A stretch of DNA of 64,000 nucleotides from an uncultured Sphingomonadaceae bacterium (GTDB lineage: Bacteria > Pseudomonadota > Alphaproteobacteria > Sphingomonadales > Sphingomonadaceae), in NCBI GenBank assembly GCA_947493195.1, contig CANLQG010000002.1, positions 124,001 to 188,000 of the forward strand. Reading direction: 5' to 3'. Positions 43,461 to 53,405 of the stretch are shown in pieces. The notes beneath the pieces are model-generated. The model was not told where the DNA came from and made no database searches. It worked only from the letters and a program-made list of their open reading frames with translations. Numbering within the stretch: the stretch's first letter is position 1; every line of letters starts with the position of its first letter. A program made the position numbers and the translations under genes.

Positions 43461-43517
43461 GCGGAACTATCAGGAACGCAGGTTCTTGAATCAGAATATA
43501 AATGAAAGGAATGCGTC

Positions 43518-44156
43518 ATGAGTGGCGAAGGTGCACTCAACCTAGACTCGGCGGACAAGCGCCAAACTTTGTGGATCGTCCTCTGGCTGAACGTCGCGAT
43601 TGCCATCGGTTTCTTCGTGGTTGGTTATTTTGCTGATTCCAACGCTCTGCTTGCTAATGGCCTCGACAATTCGTCGGACGCCGTCGTTTATGGGCTCAGC
43701 CTCCTCGCACTGACTCGGTCGCGGACCTGGAAGCGTGGGGCTGCGCGTTTTTCAGGCATTATGCTCCTCATTTTTGCCGGCGGTGTCATTGCCGATGCCG
43801 TCCGACGCTTTCTGGAGGGGTCTGATCCAGGTGGGATCATGATGATGGCAATGGCGGCGGTGGCTGCAGTGGTGAACCTGATTTCGCTGCGATTGCTGCA
43901 GAAGATGAAGTCGAAGGACGTCAATCTTCGGGCAGCCACGACTTTCAGCTTTAATGATTTTATATCGAACGGCGGTATTATCATCGCCGGTATAGTTGTG
44001 ATGCTGACCGGTGCGAACTGGCCTGATCTCGTGGTCGGTGTCGCAGTTGCCGGCATCGCGCTTTACGGCGGCATCGACATACTGCGGGATGCGCACATGG
44101 ACGTCCATGATGAGGAAGGCACAGAACACCGCAAGGGCGACGAGTTCGGAAGATAA
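43518..44156 (+). CDS. Cation diffusion facilitator-type transporter, short form
   Basis: A 212-aa cation transporter similar in layout to the one at 36205 but clearly distinct. About six membrane segments are present, with metal-site candidates NGLDNSSDAVVYGLSLL and FSFNDFISNGG, and the protein ends in a short His/Asp/Glu tail (DAHMDVHDEEGTEHRKGDEF) instead of the usual C-terminal domain. It probably removes divalent metal from the cytoplasm to the periplasm, feeding the CzcCBA pump encoded just upstream. Confidence 0.87.
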   Translation: MSGEGALNLDSADKRQTLWIVLWLNVAIAIGFFVVGYFADSNALLANGLDNSSDAVVYGLSLLALTRSRTWKRGAARFSGIMLLIFAGGVIADAVRRFLEGSDPGGIMMMAMAAVAAVVNLISLRLLQKMKSKDVNLRAATTFSFNDFISNGGIIIAGIVVMLTGANWPDLVVGVAVAGIALYGGIDILRDAHMDVHDEEGTEHRKGDEFGR

Positions 44157-44360
44157 GAGGCCGAATTGGCGTTACCTGCGGCTTGTTCGCTATGCGACCA
44201 AAATTGGCCCGGTCATCTGTCTGGCAAAATCAGTCGGCGATCCGGGATCTCAGAACGGGTTGGCTTGCATGCCCCACGAGTGACCGACAGATGTGGAACC
44301 AGCACTCGGAATGCCTCGTTTCCTCCGTTGTAAGTTCGATTACGAATGAGGAGACAAGTC

Positions 44361-44804
44361 ATGAAAGCCCAAGACGTAATGACATCGAACCCTGCATGCT
44401 GCAGCCCATCGAGCACCGTGCAAGAGGCAGCTTCGTTGATGGTCGATAACGATTGCGGAGAAATCCCGGTTGTCGATGATTCCGGTGCATTGGTGGGTGT
44501 AGTAACCGACAGGGACATTGCATGCCGTTGTGTGGCCAAGGGGAAGTCTTCCGACCAACGCGTTGAGGAGGTGATGACATCATCACCTGTTACTGTCACC
44601 GCCGATGCCAGCGTCGACGAATGCTGCACCAAGATGGAAGACAATCAGGTTCGGCGGCTTCCGGTGGTCGATGACGAAGGCAAATGTTGCGGCATCGTTG
44701 CGCAGGCCGACATCGCCAGAAGTGCAGCCGAGAAAGAAACGGGTGACCTCGTGCGCGAGGTATCCGAAGCTAGCTCGGAGCCAGCTTCGGCGGGATGCTG
44801 CTAG
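44361..44804 (+). CDS. CBS domain pair protein
   Basis: A 147-aa protein made of two CBS domains (about residues 1-60 and 70-130: MKAQDVMTSNPACC, GVVTDRDIACR, VEEVMTSSPVTV, GIVAQADIAR). CBS pairs bind adenine nucleotides or related ligands and act as energy or stress sensors. Paired cysteines near both ends (ACCSPS and AGCC) are uncommon and could bind metal. ATG 44361 follows GAGGAGAC. It is separated by about 200 bp from the CDF gene and followed by a hairpin at 44837-44869. Confidence 0.88.
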   Translation: MKAQDVMTSNPACCSPSSTVQEAASLMVDNDCGEIPVVDDSGALVGVVTDRDIACRCVAKGKSSDQRVEEVMTSSPVTVTADASVDECCTKMEDNQVRRLPVVDDEGKCCGIVAQADIARSAAEKETGDLVREVSEASSEPASAGCC

Positions 44805-44836
44805 TCGCACAAGACTATTGAATTTACGCGGATAAA

Positions 44837-44869
44837 GCGGACGGGGCGATCTGATCGGTCCCCGTCCGC
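44837..44869 (+). terminator. Strong hairpin after CBS gene
   Basis: GCGGACGGGG (44837-44846) pairs perfectly with CCCCGTCCGC (44860-44869), with inner CGAT/ATCG pairing. It lies 32 bp after the CBS-gene stop and before the next small gene. There is no T-run, so it may be a structured transcript end rather than a classic intrinsic terminator. Confidence 0.5.
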
Positions 44870-44917
44870 AATCGCTCGTTACTTGCCAATCGCTTCGCCC
44901 CCGACTATCTGGAGCCG

Positions 44918-45268
44918 GTGAAGTTCATTCGTACCTTGACCTTGATCCTTTTTGGATTCGGACTCTTTGTCCAGGTTGGAGCGAATGCGGCAGCCCTTCC
45001 TCAGATCGAGGCGGTGGAGATGAGCGATTGTGCCGAGATGGCCGATAGCGAGACTTCCCGCGATCCGGCAGGACCATGTTCCAGCATGACGCTCGATTGC
45101 GTGATTGCCATGAATTGCTTGCCGCCTCTGGCCCTGTCGAGTGCGACTGAAATGGAGGGCGCGCCCCTTCGCTTGATGCCGAGCTACCTTGTTTCTGCGG
45201 CCCCGTGGTTTGAAACAGATCCACCGCGACCGGAATCGCCCCCTCCGAAACCTTTCCTCACCGTCTAG
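44918..45268 (+). CDS. Small secreted Cys/Met-containing protein preceding cus operon
   Basis: A 116-aa protein with an N-terminal signal peptide (FIRTLTLILFGFGLFVQVGANA) and a short mature part with four cysteines and several methionines (MSDCAEMADSE, GPCSSMTLDCVIAMNCLPP). No family is recognised. It starts with GTG at 44918 after GGAG. It lies 118 bp before the cusC-like gene. Like the protein at 37337 it precedes an RND operon and may be a periplasmic copper-binding accessory. Confidence 0.65.
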   Translation: MKFIRTLTLILFGFGLFVQVGANAAALPQIEAVEMSDCAEMADSETSRDPAGPCSSMTLDCVIAMNCLPPLALSSATEMEGAPLRLMPSYLVSAAPWFETDPPRPESPPPKPFLTV

Positions 45269-45386
45269 TTTTTCCTGAAGGCGCGCTGCGCTTTTTGCGA
45301 GACTGACGAACGATGCAACCGCACGAACCGGTATTCGCCGGTGCGGTATGTTTGTCTTGTCAGTTCGCTCTGCACGAGTGAGATTT

Positions 45387-46622
45387 ATGAATTGGCGAAT
45401 TGGTTGGGTGCCGTTCTCGGCGCTGCTCGTCGCTCCGGCTGCGCAGGCGCAGTCGGTCGGCTATGAAGAAACCCTGGCAGCGGCGCGGGCGGAACAGCCC
45501 ATGCTTGAAGCGGGCGCTTTGCGCATACGGGCGCGGCGCGATGCTGCGGACGCAGCGGACGAATTACCCGATCCACGCGTTCGTGCAGGCGTGATGAACT
45601 TGCCGGTCACCGGACCTGCGGCATTTGATCCGTATGCGCAATTACCGACGCAGCTCGCGGTGGGCATCGAGCAGGAAATTCCCAATCTTGCCAGGCGGCG
45701 AGCACGATACGGCCTTGCCGGATCCGAAATCGGTATTGCCGAAGCCCGTCTTGGCTTGTCCGAACGTTCCATCCTCGCCGAGGCGGGGACGGCTTGGATT
45801 GGCCTGTATTATGCCCAGCAGCGCCTCGCTCTTGCGCGCGACTCTCTGGACGGCTTGAGGGACTTCGTTCCGGTCGCCGTCAGTGCCGTCGCTTCGGGAT
45901 CGGCCAGGCCTGCCGAAAGTCTCGCGATCCGGCGCGAGCTTCTCGAAATCGAGGATGCCATTACCCGGATCGAGGCCGCGCGCGCAGCCGCGCGTGCCCG
46001 GCTGCAGCGCTATATCGCCGGAAGCGAGCCCGTCGCTGCGGGGGGCGCTCCCCTAGTTACCGTGGACCCGGAAGGGCTTCGGTTCGCGTTGGAGGCCAAT
46101 CCGGAATTGCGTCTGGCGGATGCCGAGCAGCGACGAGCCGAGGCTGCAGCCGATTTGGCACGCGCTGAAAAGCGGCCTGATTTCGGTGTTAGTGTGACTT
46201 ATGGCCACCGTAATCCCGATTTTGGCAGTGTCGTATCGGTCATGGGATCGGTCACTCTGCCAATCTTTACCGACAGGCGGCAGAATCCGCGCATCGCGGC
46301 GGCCGAAGCAGACGCTGCTGCCGCCTCGGCCGTGCGCGCCGACCGCCTGAGGGCGATCACGGCCCGGTTCGAAGCCGATCTGGCTGCGTGGCGCAGTGCA
46401 CTGCAGCAATGGGAACGTGCGCGTGACCAGCTTCTCCCGCTCGCGCGGGATCGTGCGCAGCTCGAAACCGCCAGCTTCGCTGCTGGGCGCGCCGACCTCG
46501 TCGATGTGATCGCAGCCAAATCTGCGCTGGCGTTGCTCGAGCTCGAGATCCTCGAACGCGAACAGATTGCTGTCGAAGCCGCTGCAATTCTACGTCTTAC
46601 TTATGGGGAGGACAGGCCATGA
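45387..46622 (+). CDS. TolC-family outer-membrane factor of copper/silver efflux (CusC-like)
   Basis: A 411-aa outer-membrane efflux protein with signal peptide (MNWRIGWVPFSALLVAPAAQAQ) and the TolC-type repeated helical hairpins (AAARAEQPMLEAGALRIRARRDAADAADELPDPRV, VMGSVTLPIFTDRRQNPRIAAAEADAAAASAVR). ATG 45387 is chosen because it starts the signal peptide and follows GAGTGAGATTT; an earlier start at 45348 would add 13 residues. Its stop overlaps the cusB ATG. Function as CusC follows from the genes that come after it. Confidence 0.88.
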   Translation: MNWRIGWVPFSALLVAPAAQAQSVGYEETLAAARAEQPMLEAGALRIRARRDAADAADELPDPRVRAGVMNLPVTGPAAFDPYAQLPTQLAVGIEQEIPNLARRRARYGLAGSEIGIAEARLGLSERSILAEAGTAWIGLYYAQQRLALARDSLDGLRDFVPVAVSAVASGSARPAESLAIRRELLEIEDAITRIEAARAAARARLQRYIAGSEPVAAGGAPLVTVDPEGLRFALEANPELRLADAEQRRAEAAADLARAEKRPDFGVSVTYGHRNPDFGSVVSVMGSVTLPIFTDRRQNPRIAAAEADAAAASAVRADRLRAITARFEADLAAWRSALQQWERARDQLLPLARDRAQLETASFAAGRADLVDVIAAKSALALLELEILEREQIAVEAAAILRLTYGEDRP

Positions 46623-48130
46623 AAGCCGTGTTCGAACGTCTTTCGCCGCGCCAGCGTTCTTATGCAGCGGCGGCGGGTATTGCCCTGATCAGCCTGGGGG
46701 CTGGCCACGGTCTGTCGATGCTCGGCGGCGGCAGCGATGACGGTGACGCCGCTGCCGATGCCGGCTGCGAAGAAGTGCTCTACTGGTACGATCCGATGGT
46801 GCCGGATCAGCGCTTCGACGAGCCGGGCAAGTCGCCGTTCATGGACATGCAGCTGGTTCCCAAATGCGCTGGTGGCGAGGCGCAGGCTGGCGAAGGGGTC
46901 AGCATCGATTCCGCAATGGTCCAGAACTTCGGGATCCGCACTGCCGAGGCCGAATACGGCGTGCTGGAACCGGAAACGACGGTGACCGGCACGCTTGCCT
47001 ATAATGGCAGCGAGGTGGCGATCGTCCAGCCACGCGCGGGCGGCTATGTTCAGCGAACATACGGCCACGCCCCGCAGGATCTGATCGCAAGAGGCGCGCC
47101 GGTCGTCGATTTGCTGGTGCCTGAATGGGGCGGCGCCCAACAGGAATTTCTTGCCGTGGCGGCCACCGGCGACGCGGCGCTTACCAGTGCTGCCCGCCAG
47201 CGCCTGCGACTGCTCGGGATGCCGGAAGGCGTGATCTCCTCGGTTGCTCGAAGCGGCAGACCGCAATCGACGATCACCGTCACCGCGCCGCAATCGGGCG
47301 CCATTACCTCGCTCGGTGTAAGGCCGGGCATGACCGTCATGGCGGGGCAAAGCCTAGCCGAAATCAGCGGCTACAGTCCGATCTGGCTCGAGGCGGCTGT
47401 GCCGGAGGCGCTGGCGGGGAGTGCCCGCGTTGGACAGCCGGTAAGCGCAACGCTCACCGCTTTTCCTGGCGAGCGATTTGCAGGGCGTATCATTGCCATC
47501 CTGCCGAGTGCACAGGACGCAAGCCGGACGATTACCGTGCGCGCGGCGATGCCCAACCCCGGCCTTCGCCTCAAACCGGGCATGTTTGCGCAGGTCACGA
47601 TCGCTCCTGAACGGCGTGAAGCATTGCTCATCCCGTCGGAGGCCGTGATCCGCACCGGCGAACGCACGCTGGTGATGATCACTCAGGAAAGCGGAGGATA
47701 CCGACCTGTCGAAGTCCGGATCGGGCGAGAAGCAGGCGGCCGCACCGAAGTTCTCGCGGGACTCGCGGCAGGCGAGGAGGTGGTTACCTCCGGCCAGTTC
47801 CTGCTCGATTCCGAGGCCAGCCTTGCCGGTATCGATGTGCGTCCCACCGAGGATGCGCCAACGACTGCCGGGGAAAACGAAGCGCAGGCGAATGCGGACG
47901 AGCCGCGCACCTATCGAGCCACCGGCACGATCGAACGTATCACTGCTGGCAGCATCACCTTGCGGCACGGGCCGGTTAAAGCTCTGGAATGGCCAGCAAT
48001 GACGATGGGTTTTGCCACTGAAGGTCCGGCCCAGGTTCGCGGTTTCCAACGCGGCGACCGGGTGACCTTTACCTTCGTTCAGGCAAGCACCGGGCCACGC
48101 ATCGTCTCGATCCGGAAGACCGGCCAATGA
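46619..48130 (+). CDS. cusB: CusB-type adaptor fused to C-terminal CusF-like domain
   Basis: A 503-aa periplasmic adaptor. After a membrane anchor, residues about 50-82 form a heavy-metal-binding motif ([30 protein letters not shown]), then the usual lipoyl/barrel adaptor. The last about 75 residues are a CusF-like copper chaperone domain with [10 protein letters not shown], containing the Trp and two Met that bind Cu(I) or Ag(I). It connects the CusC-like duct and CusA. Start and stop overlap neighbouring genes as ATGA. Confidence 0.92.
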   Translation: MKAVFERLSPRQRSYAAAAGIALISLGAGHGLSMLGGGSDDGDAAADAGCEEVLYWYDPMVPDQRFDEPGKSPFMDMQLVPKCAGGEAQAGEGVSIDSAMVQNFGIRTAEAEYGVLEPETTVTGTLAYNGSEVAIVQPRAGGYVQRTYGHAPQDLIARGAPVVDLLVPEWGGAQQEFLAVAATGDAALTSAARQRLRLLGMPEGVISSVARSGRPQSTITVTAPQSGAITSLGVRPGMTVMAGQSLAEISGYSPIWLEAAVPEALAGSARVGQPVSATLTAFPGERFAGRIIAILPSAQDASRTITVRAAMPNPGLRLKPGMFAQVTIAPERREALLIPSEAVIRTGERTLVMITQESGGYRPVEVRIGREAGGRTEVLAGLAAGEEVVTSGQFLLDSEASLAGIDVRPTEDAPTTAGENEAQANADEPRTYRATGTIERITAGSITLRHGPVKALEWPAMTMGFATEGPAQVRGFQRGDRVTFTFVQASTGPRIVSIRKTGQ

Positions 48131-51100
48131 TCGCGCGGATCATTGACAGTTCGATCGCCAACCGCCTGTTCGTGGTTCTGGCGGCGATCGGCCTGGCGCT
48201 CGCCGGCTTCTGGGCAGTGCGGACCACCCCTGTCGATGCGCTTCCCGATTTGTCCGACGTGCAGGTGGTTATCCGCTCCAACTATGCCGGGCAGGCCCCG
48301 CGTATCGTGGAGGACCAGGTTACCTATCCACTGGCGACGACCATGCTCTCGGTGCCGGGAGCAAAGACCGTGCGCGGTTATTCGTTTTTCGGCGATAGCT
48401 ATGTCTACGTCATTTTTGAGGACGGGACCGATCTCTACTGGGCGCGCTCGCGCGTGCTCGAATATCTCAACCAGGTCCAGAACCGCTTGCCTGACGGCGT
48501 CGAGAGTACGCTTGGTCCCGACGCAACCGGTGTGGGATGGATTTACGAGTATGCCCTGGTTGACCGCAACGGGGGTCACGACCTTGCAGGGCTGCGAAGC
48601 CTGCAGGACTGGTTCCTGCGTTACGAGCTGAAGACCATTCCGGGCATCGCCGAGGTCGCCAGCGTGGGGGGCATGGTCAAGCAGTATCAGATCGTCCTCG
48701 ATCCTTACCGCATGGCCTCGCTCGGCGTGACTCACGCCGAAGTGGTCAAGGCGGTCCAGGCCGGCAATCAGGAGGCGGGCGGATCCATCGTCGAGATGGG
48801 CGAAGCGGAATTTATGGTGCGTTCGTCAGGCTATCTAGGCAGCCTCGATGATTTCCGCGCGATCCCTCTGCGCGCCGAAGCGGGGGGTGTCCCGGTGACG
48901 CTTGGCGATGTGGCCAATCTACAGATCGGCCCCGAACTGCGCCGCGGTATCGCCGAACTGAATGGCCAGGGCGAAGTCGCGGGCGGCATCGTTATTCTGC
49001 GGCAAGGGGCCGACGCGCGCGGTGCGATCGAGGCGGTGGAGGCGAAGCTGGAACAGTTGAAGGCGAGCCTGCCCGACGGGGTCGAGATCGTCACCACCTA
49101 TGACCGTTCGCAACTGATCGACGCGTCGGTCGATAACCTCACCACCAAACTGATCGAGGAATTCATCGTCGTCGCGCTCGTGTGCCTGTTGTTCCTGTGG
49201 CACGCCCGCTCTGCGCTGGTCGCCGTGGTCACCTTGCCGCTGGGCGTTCTGGCAGCCTTTCTCGTGATGCGCTTCCAGGGCGTGAACGCCAACATCATGT
49301 CGCTCGGGGGCATTGCCATCGCGATCGGCGCGATGGTCGATGCGGCGGTGGTGATGATCGAGAACGCGCACAAACACATCGAGCGCTGGACCGAGGACAA
49401 TCCCGAGACGGTTATGTCGGGTGAGGAACGCTGGAGGATCGTCGCAGATGCTTCCAAGGAAGTCGGTCCGGCGCTGTTTTTCAGCCTTCTGATCATCACC
49501 TTGTCCTTCCTTCCTGTCTTCACCTTGCAGGCGCAGGAAGGACGGCTCTTCGCACCGCTGGCCTTTACCAAGACCTATGCGATGGCGGCGGCGGCGATCT
49601 TGTCGGTCACGCTGGTTCCAGTGCTGATGGGATGGCTGATCCGCGGCAAGATACCGCGGGAAGACAGCAACCCGATCAACAAGGCGCTGACTCGCGCCTA
49701 TCGTCCGGGGCTCGACTGGGTGATGCGGCGTCCGAAGGCGACGCTGGTCATTGCTGGGCTGATCTTCGCGACGACGCTAGTGCCTTTCACGCGGCTGGGC
49801 GGCGAATTCCTGCCTCCTCTCGATGAAGGCGATTTGCTTTACATGCCAAGCGCGCTTCCTGGGCTGTCGCCTGGTGAGGCATCATCCCTGCTTCAGCGGA
49901 CAGACCGCCTGATCAAGACGGTGCCCGAAGTCGATACCGTTTTCGGCAAGGCGGGCCGCGCAGATACGGCCACCGATCCCGCGCCGCTGACGATGTTCGA
50001 GACGACGATCAGCTTCAAGCCGCATGAGGAATGGCGCGAGGGGATGACGCCTGACAAGCTGGTGGAAGAACTCGATCGCGTGGTCCGGGTTCCGGGCCTC
50101 GCCAATGTCTGGGTGCCCCCGATCCGCAACCGTATCGACATGCTCGCCACCGGCATAAAGAGCCCCATCGGGGTCAAGGTCTCGGGCGAGGATTTGGGCG
50201 AGATCGAACGCGTGGCGCTTCAGGTCGAGCAGATTGCCAAGGAGGTGCCGGGTGTGAGTTCGGCGCTGGCCGAGAGGCTGTCCGGCGGGCGCTATGTCGA
50301 TGTCGATATCGATCGCATGGAAGCGGCCCGTTACGGGCTCAACATAGCCGATGTGCAGCAGATCGTATCGGGCGCGATCGGCGGAGCAAATGTCGCGCGC
50401 ACCGTGGAGGGGCTGGCCCGTTATCCGGTCAATGTCCGCTATCCGCGCGAGATTCGCGACAGCGTCGATGAACTGCGCAATCTTCCGGTCCTGACCCCTG
50501 CGGGACAGCAGATCACGCTTGGCACGGTGGCGGATGTTCGCGTGACCAGCGGTCCGCCCATGCTCAAGAGCGAGCAAGGCCGGCCGACCAGCTACGTCTA
50601 TGTCGACGTGCGGGGGCGCGATCTCACCTCAGTGGTGGGGGATTTGCAGGAAGCAATCGGGGCCGAGGTCGATTTGCCCGCAGGCGTCAGCCTGTCCTAT
50701 GCCGGGCAGTTCGAATATCTGACGCGCGCATATGAGCGGTTGCAGATCGTCGTGCCGGCGACGCTCGCGATCATCTTCCTGCTGCTCTATCTGATCTTCC
50801 GCCGCTTCGACGAGGCGCTGCTGATCATGGGCACGCTACCCTTCGCGCTGACTGGCGGCTTCTGGCTGCTCTACTTGATGGGATACAACCAGTCCGTAGC
50901 AACCGCCGTCGGGTTCATTGCGCTGGCAGGCGTATCGGCGGAATTCGGCGTGGTCATGCTGATCTACCTGAAGGCCGCGCTGGAACGGAGAGAGGGCGCG
51001 CTGGATGCCGACGAGGTATCGGTAGCCATCCGCGAAGGCGCGCTGCTGCGCGTCCGCCCCAAGGCGATGACCGTCGCCGTTATCCTCGCCGGCCTGTTCC

Positions 51101-51294
51101 CGATCCTGATCGGCACCGGCGCCGGATCCGAGGTGATGAGCCGTATCGCGGCCCCGATGATCGGCGGGATGATCACCGCTCCGCTGCTTTCCATGTTTGT
51201 ACTTCCCTCCGCCTATCTGATGATGCGGCGTCCCCGGACCAACCGGTCCAAACCCCTCGAAGGAGAAGAAGAATGCGTATTACAACCCTCGTGA
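48127..51294 (+). CDS. cusA: CusA-type copper/silver RND efflux pump
   Basis: A 1055-aa HME-RND pump. Helix four has [26 protein letters not shown], the signature of the monovalent-cation (CusA/SilA) group. The two large periplasmic loops and duplicated six-helix halves are complete. It expels Cu(I)/Ag(I), taking metal from the periplasm through its partners. The C-terminal end overlaps the start of the cusF gene by 22 bp, so the four genes form one operon. Confidence 0.93.
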   Translation: MIARIIDSSIANRLFVVLAAIGLALAGFWAVRTTPVDALPDLSDVQVVIRSNYAGQAPRIVEDQVTYPLATTMLSVPGAKTVRGYSFFGDSYVYVIFEDGTDLYWARSRVLEYLNQVQNRLPDGVESTLGPDATGVGWIYEYALVDRNGGHDLAGLRSLQDWFLRYELKTIPGIAEVASVGGMVKQYQIVLDPYRMASLGVTHAEVVKAVQAGNQEAGGSIVEMGEAEFMVRSSGYLGSLDDFRAIPLRAEAGGVPVTLGDVANLQIGPELRRGIAELNGQGEVAGGIVILRQGADARGAIEAVEAKLEQLKASLPDGVEIVTTYDRSQLIDASVDNLTTKLIEEFIVVALVCLLFLWHARSALVAVVTLPLGVLAAFLVMRFQGVNANIMSLGGIAIAIGAMVDAAVVMIENAHKHIERWTEDNPETVMSGEERWRIVADASKEVGPALFFSLLIITLSFLPVFTLQAQEGRLFAPLAFTKTYAMAAAAILSVTLVPVLMGWLIRGKIPREDSNPINKALTRAYRPGLDWVMRRPKATLVIAGLIFATTLVPFTRLGGEFLPPLDEGDLLYMPSALPGLSPGEASSLLQRTDRLIKTVPEVDTVFGKAGRADTATDPAPLTMFETTISFKPHEEWREGMTPDKLVEELDRVVRVPGLANVWVPPIRNRIDMLATGIKSPIGVKVSGEDLGEIERVALQVEQIAKEVPGVSSALAERLSGGRYVDVDIDRMEAARYGLNIADVQQIVSGAIGGANVARTVEGLARYPVNVRYPREIRDSVDELRNLPVLTPAGQQITLGTVADVRVTSGPPMLKSEQGRPTSYVYVDVRGRDLTSVVGDLQEAIGAEVDLPAGVSLSYAGQFEYLTRAYERLQIVVPATLAIIFLLLYLIFRRFDEALLIMGTLPFALTGGFWLLYLMGYNQSVATAVGFIALAGVSAEFGVVMLIYLKAALERREGALDADEVSVAIREGALLRVRPKAMTVAVILAGLFPILIGTGAGSEVMSRIAAPMIGGMITAPLLSMFVLPSAYLMMRRPRTNRSKPLEGEEECVLQPS

Positions 51295-51671
51295 CCCTGC
51301 TGGCCGCGCCGCTGGCACTCACCGCCTGTGGCTCCGGTGACGATACCGAAATGATGGACGACACGGCCATGGCGGACGGCCAGATGGCAGACGGTCAGAT
51401 GCCGATGGACGATGGCGATATGCCGATGATGGGATCGGACAGCGCGATGCAGACCGCCAGTGCCGAAGGAACCGTGACCGCCATCGACGCCGATGCAGGA
51501 ACGATCACTGTCGATCACGGCGCAGTCGCCGCGATCGAATGGCCCGCCATGACGATGGCGTTCGACGCCGACGAGCAGCTGCGTCAGGACGTGGCGGTTG
51601 GCGACGCGATTTCGTTCGAATTCACTACCGGTGAAGGCGGCAACACGATCACTTCGATCACCAAGCAGTAA
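51273..51671 (+). CDS. cusF: CusF-type periplasmic copper-binding lipoprotein-like protein
   Basis: A 132-aa exported protein with a lipobox-like [11 protein letters not shown], a Met/Asp-rich linker (about residues 24-60) and a CusF domain with [19 protein letters not shown], holding the His, Trp and two Met ligands of Cu(I). It delivers copper or silver to CusB. It follows AAGGAGAAGAAGA inside the end of cusA. The locus therefore has two CusF-like domains, one free and one fused to CusB. Confidence 0.92.
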   Translation: MRITTLVTLLAAPLALTACGSGDDTEMMDDTAMADGQMADGQMPMDDGDMPMMGSDSAMQTASAEGTVTAIDADAGTITVDHGAVAAIEWPAMTMAFDADEQLRQDVAVGDAISFEFTTGEGGNTITSITKQ

Positions 51672-51678
51672 TTTGCGA

Positions 51679-51708
51679 ACCGGCCCCGGATCGTATTCCG
51701 GGGCCGGT
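51679..51708 (+). terminator. 12-bp perfect hairpin after cusF
   Basis: ACCGGCCCCGGA (51679-51690) pairs perfectly with TCCGGGGCCGGT (51697-51708) around a 6-base loop. It starts 7 bp after the cusF stop and ends 18 bp before the next small gene. The sequence after it is ATAATTAGG without a T-run, so it may be an attenuator or mRNA stabiliser between cusF and the multicopper oxidase genes. Confidence 0.6.
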
Positions 51709-51726
51709 ATAATTAGGAAAAGTTCG

Positions 51727-51846
51727 ATGATGAATGGTGACATGCCAGCGGCCATGATGGGGATAATGGGTTTGTTCTGCTTATTGCTGACCATCCTTCT
51801 TGTGTTGGGCATCGCTGCGCTGATCAAATATCTCCGGAGCAAGTGA
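51727..51846 (+). CDS. Small 39-aa single-span membrane peptide
   Basis: A 39-aa peptide with a Met-rich N-terminus (MMNGDMPAAMMGIMG) and one hydrophobic helix (LFCLLLTILLVLGIAALI) followed by a basic end (KYLRSK). AGGAAAAGTTCG precedes the ATG. Its stop lies 1 bp before the multicopper oxidase start. Small Met-rich membrane peptides occur next to copper genes in sphingomonads. The function is unknown; copper handling is suggested only by position and composition. Confidence 0.7.
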   Translation: MMNGDMPAAMMGIMGLFCLLLTILLVLGIAALIKYLRSK

Positions 51847-51847
51847 A

Positions 51848-53386
51848 ATGGACCAGTGGGCGAACGCATCCGGCCTTAACCGACGTGCCTTGCTGCGACG
51901 GGCTGGCACAGCGGCGGCGGGCCTTGTGGCTCTTCCCTTGTCAGCGTGCGAAGCGCGAAATTCCCTACTTGGTGCCGATGGAGCCGGCACCAATCCGCTC
52001 GCCATTCCCAAGCTCGATCAGGGAATTGTCGAGCAAGGCGAACGGGTCTTTCGACTGTCGATATCCGCGGGGCAGAAGGAATTCGCTCCCGGGGTCGCTT
52101 CGCCTACCATCGGAGTGAACGCGCCCTATCTGGGTCCGACATTGGAGATGCGCCGCGGCGAGCGCGTCCGGCTGCATGTCGACAACGGCCTGGACGATGG
52201 AGCCACAGTCCACTGGCACGGGTTCGAACTACCCGCCGCTGCGGACGGCGGGCCGCACCAGTTTATCCGCCCCGGCGCGCGCTGGAGCCCGTCTTTCGAA
52301 GTTCGGCAGCGTGCCTCTCTCTACTGGTATCACTCGCACCTGCATCGCGGCACGGGACCGCAGGTCTATGCTGGTCTTGCCGCACCGATCTATGTCCGCG
52401 ATGATGAAGAGGATGCGCTGGATCTGCCGAGCGAATACGGCGTGGATGATATTCCGCTTATCGTTCAGGACCGCTTGCTCGATAGCTCGGGCAAGCTCCT
52501 CTATCCGCAGAATATGCATGCACAAATGATGGGCGTGCGCGGGGATCGTCTCTACGTCAATGGCACGCAAAACGCGGTGTTTGAAGCGCGGACCGGCCTG
52601 TTACGTTTGCGGATCCTCAATGGATCGAACGCTCGTTTCTACGATTTCTCGCTGTCCGGAGGTCAGACAATGAAGCTCATCGCAAGCGATGGTGGCTTGC
52701 TGGACCGTCCGCATGCGGTCCGTTCGCTCAGGCTCGCACCGGGGGAGCGGGCGCAGATCGTCGTCGATCTTTCCGAGGGGCGCCCACTCAGCCTTGTGGC
52801 GACCAGTCCCGACAATTCGATGGGAATGATGGGCGATGGCGCCGGCATGATGGGCGGCGGTATGATGGGCCGACGCCGCGACGACACCGAGATGGACGAG
52901 CCGTTCCGCGTCCTCGATATCAGACCCTCTGACTCCTCGCGGCGAAAGAATCTGCCGCCGCAGCTTGCCGCGCTACCGGCACTCGACCCCTCACTTGCAG
53001 TGCGAACCCGGCGGTTCGTGCTCGATATGGGAATGCTGGGCGGCGGGATGTCTATCAATGGTGCCAGCATGGACATGAATGTGATCAACGAGAGGGTGCC
53101 CGTCGGCCAGTGGGAAATCTGGGAAATCGCCAATGCCTCCATGATGGCGCATCCCTTTCATATTCATAACGCGCAGTTCCGCGTGATCGACCGCAACGGC
53201 CGCACTCCGCCGCCCTTGGAGACTGGTTACAAGGATACGGTCATCATCAACCCGCGCGAGCAAGTGCGCCTCCTTTTACGGTTCGAGGAACACACGGACC
53301 CGGATCTGCCGTACATGTATCACTGCCACATTCTCGAGCATGAGGATGCCGGAATGATGGGGCAGTTCGTCGTCGTGGACAGCTAG
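51848..53386 (+). CDS. Multicopper oxidase, exported, with Met-rich loop
   Basis: A 512-aa three-domain multicopper oxidase. The copper sites are HWHG (122-125), YHSHLH (161-166), HPFHIHNAQ and the C-terminal HCHILEHEDAGMM. The N-terminus has two arginine pairs (NRRALLRRAG) and a Cys in LPLSAC34, so export by Tat and lipid attachment are both possible. A Met-rich insert (MGMMGDGAGMMGGGMMG) resembles the Cu(I)-binding part of CueO-type enzymes. It probably oxidises Cu(I) to Cu(II) in the periplasm. It follows the 39-aa peptide after 1 bp and converges with the persulfide dioxygenase gene. Confidence 0.92.
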   Translation: MDQWANASGLNRRALLRRAGTAAAGLVALPLSACEARNSLLGADGAGTNPLAIPKLDQGIVEQGERVFRLSISAGQKEFAPGVASPTIGVNAPYLGPTLEMRRGERVRLHVDNGLDDGATVHWHGFELPAAADGGPHQFIRPGARWSPSFEVRQRASLYWYHSHLHRGTGPQVYAGLAAPIYVRDDEEDALDLPSEYGVDDIPLIVQDRLLDSSGKLLYPQNMHAQMMGVRGDRLYVNGTQNAVFEARTGLLRLRILNGSNARFYDFSLSGGQTMKLIASDGGLLDRPHAVRSLRLAPGERAQIVVDLSEGRPLSLVATSPDNSMGMMGDGAGMMGGGMMGRRRDDTEMDEPFRVLDIRPSDSSRRKNLPPQLAALPALDPSLAVRTRRFVLDMGMLGGGMSINGASMDMNVINERVPVGQWEIWEIANASMMAHPFHIHNAQFRVIDRNGRTPPPLETGYKDTVIINPREQVRLLLRFEEHTDPDLPYMYHCHILEHEDAGMMGQFVVVDS

Positions 53387-53405
53387 GAAGGGTCAAAGAT
53401 GGGCA

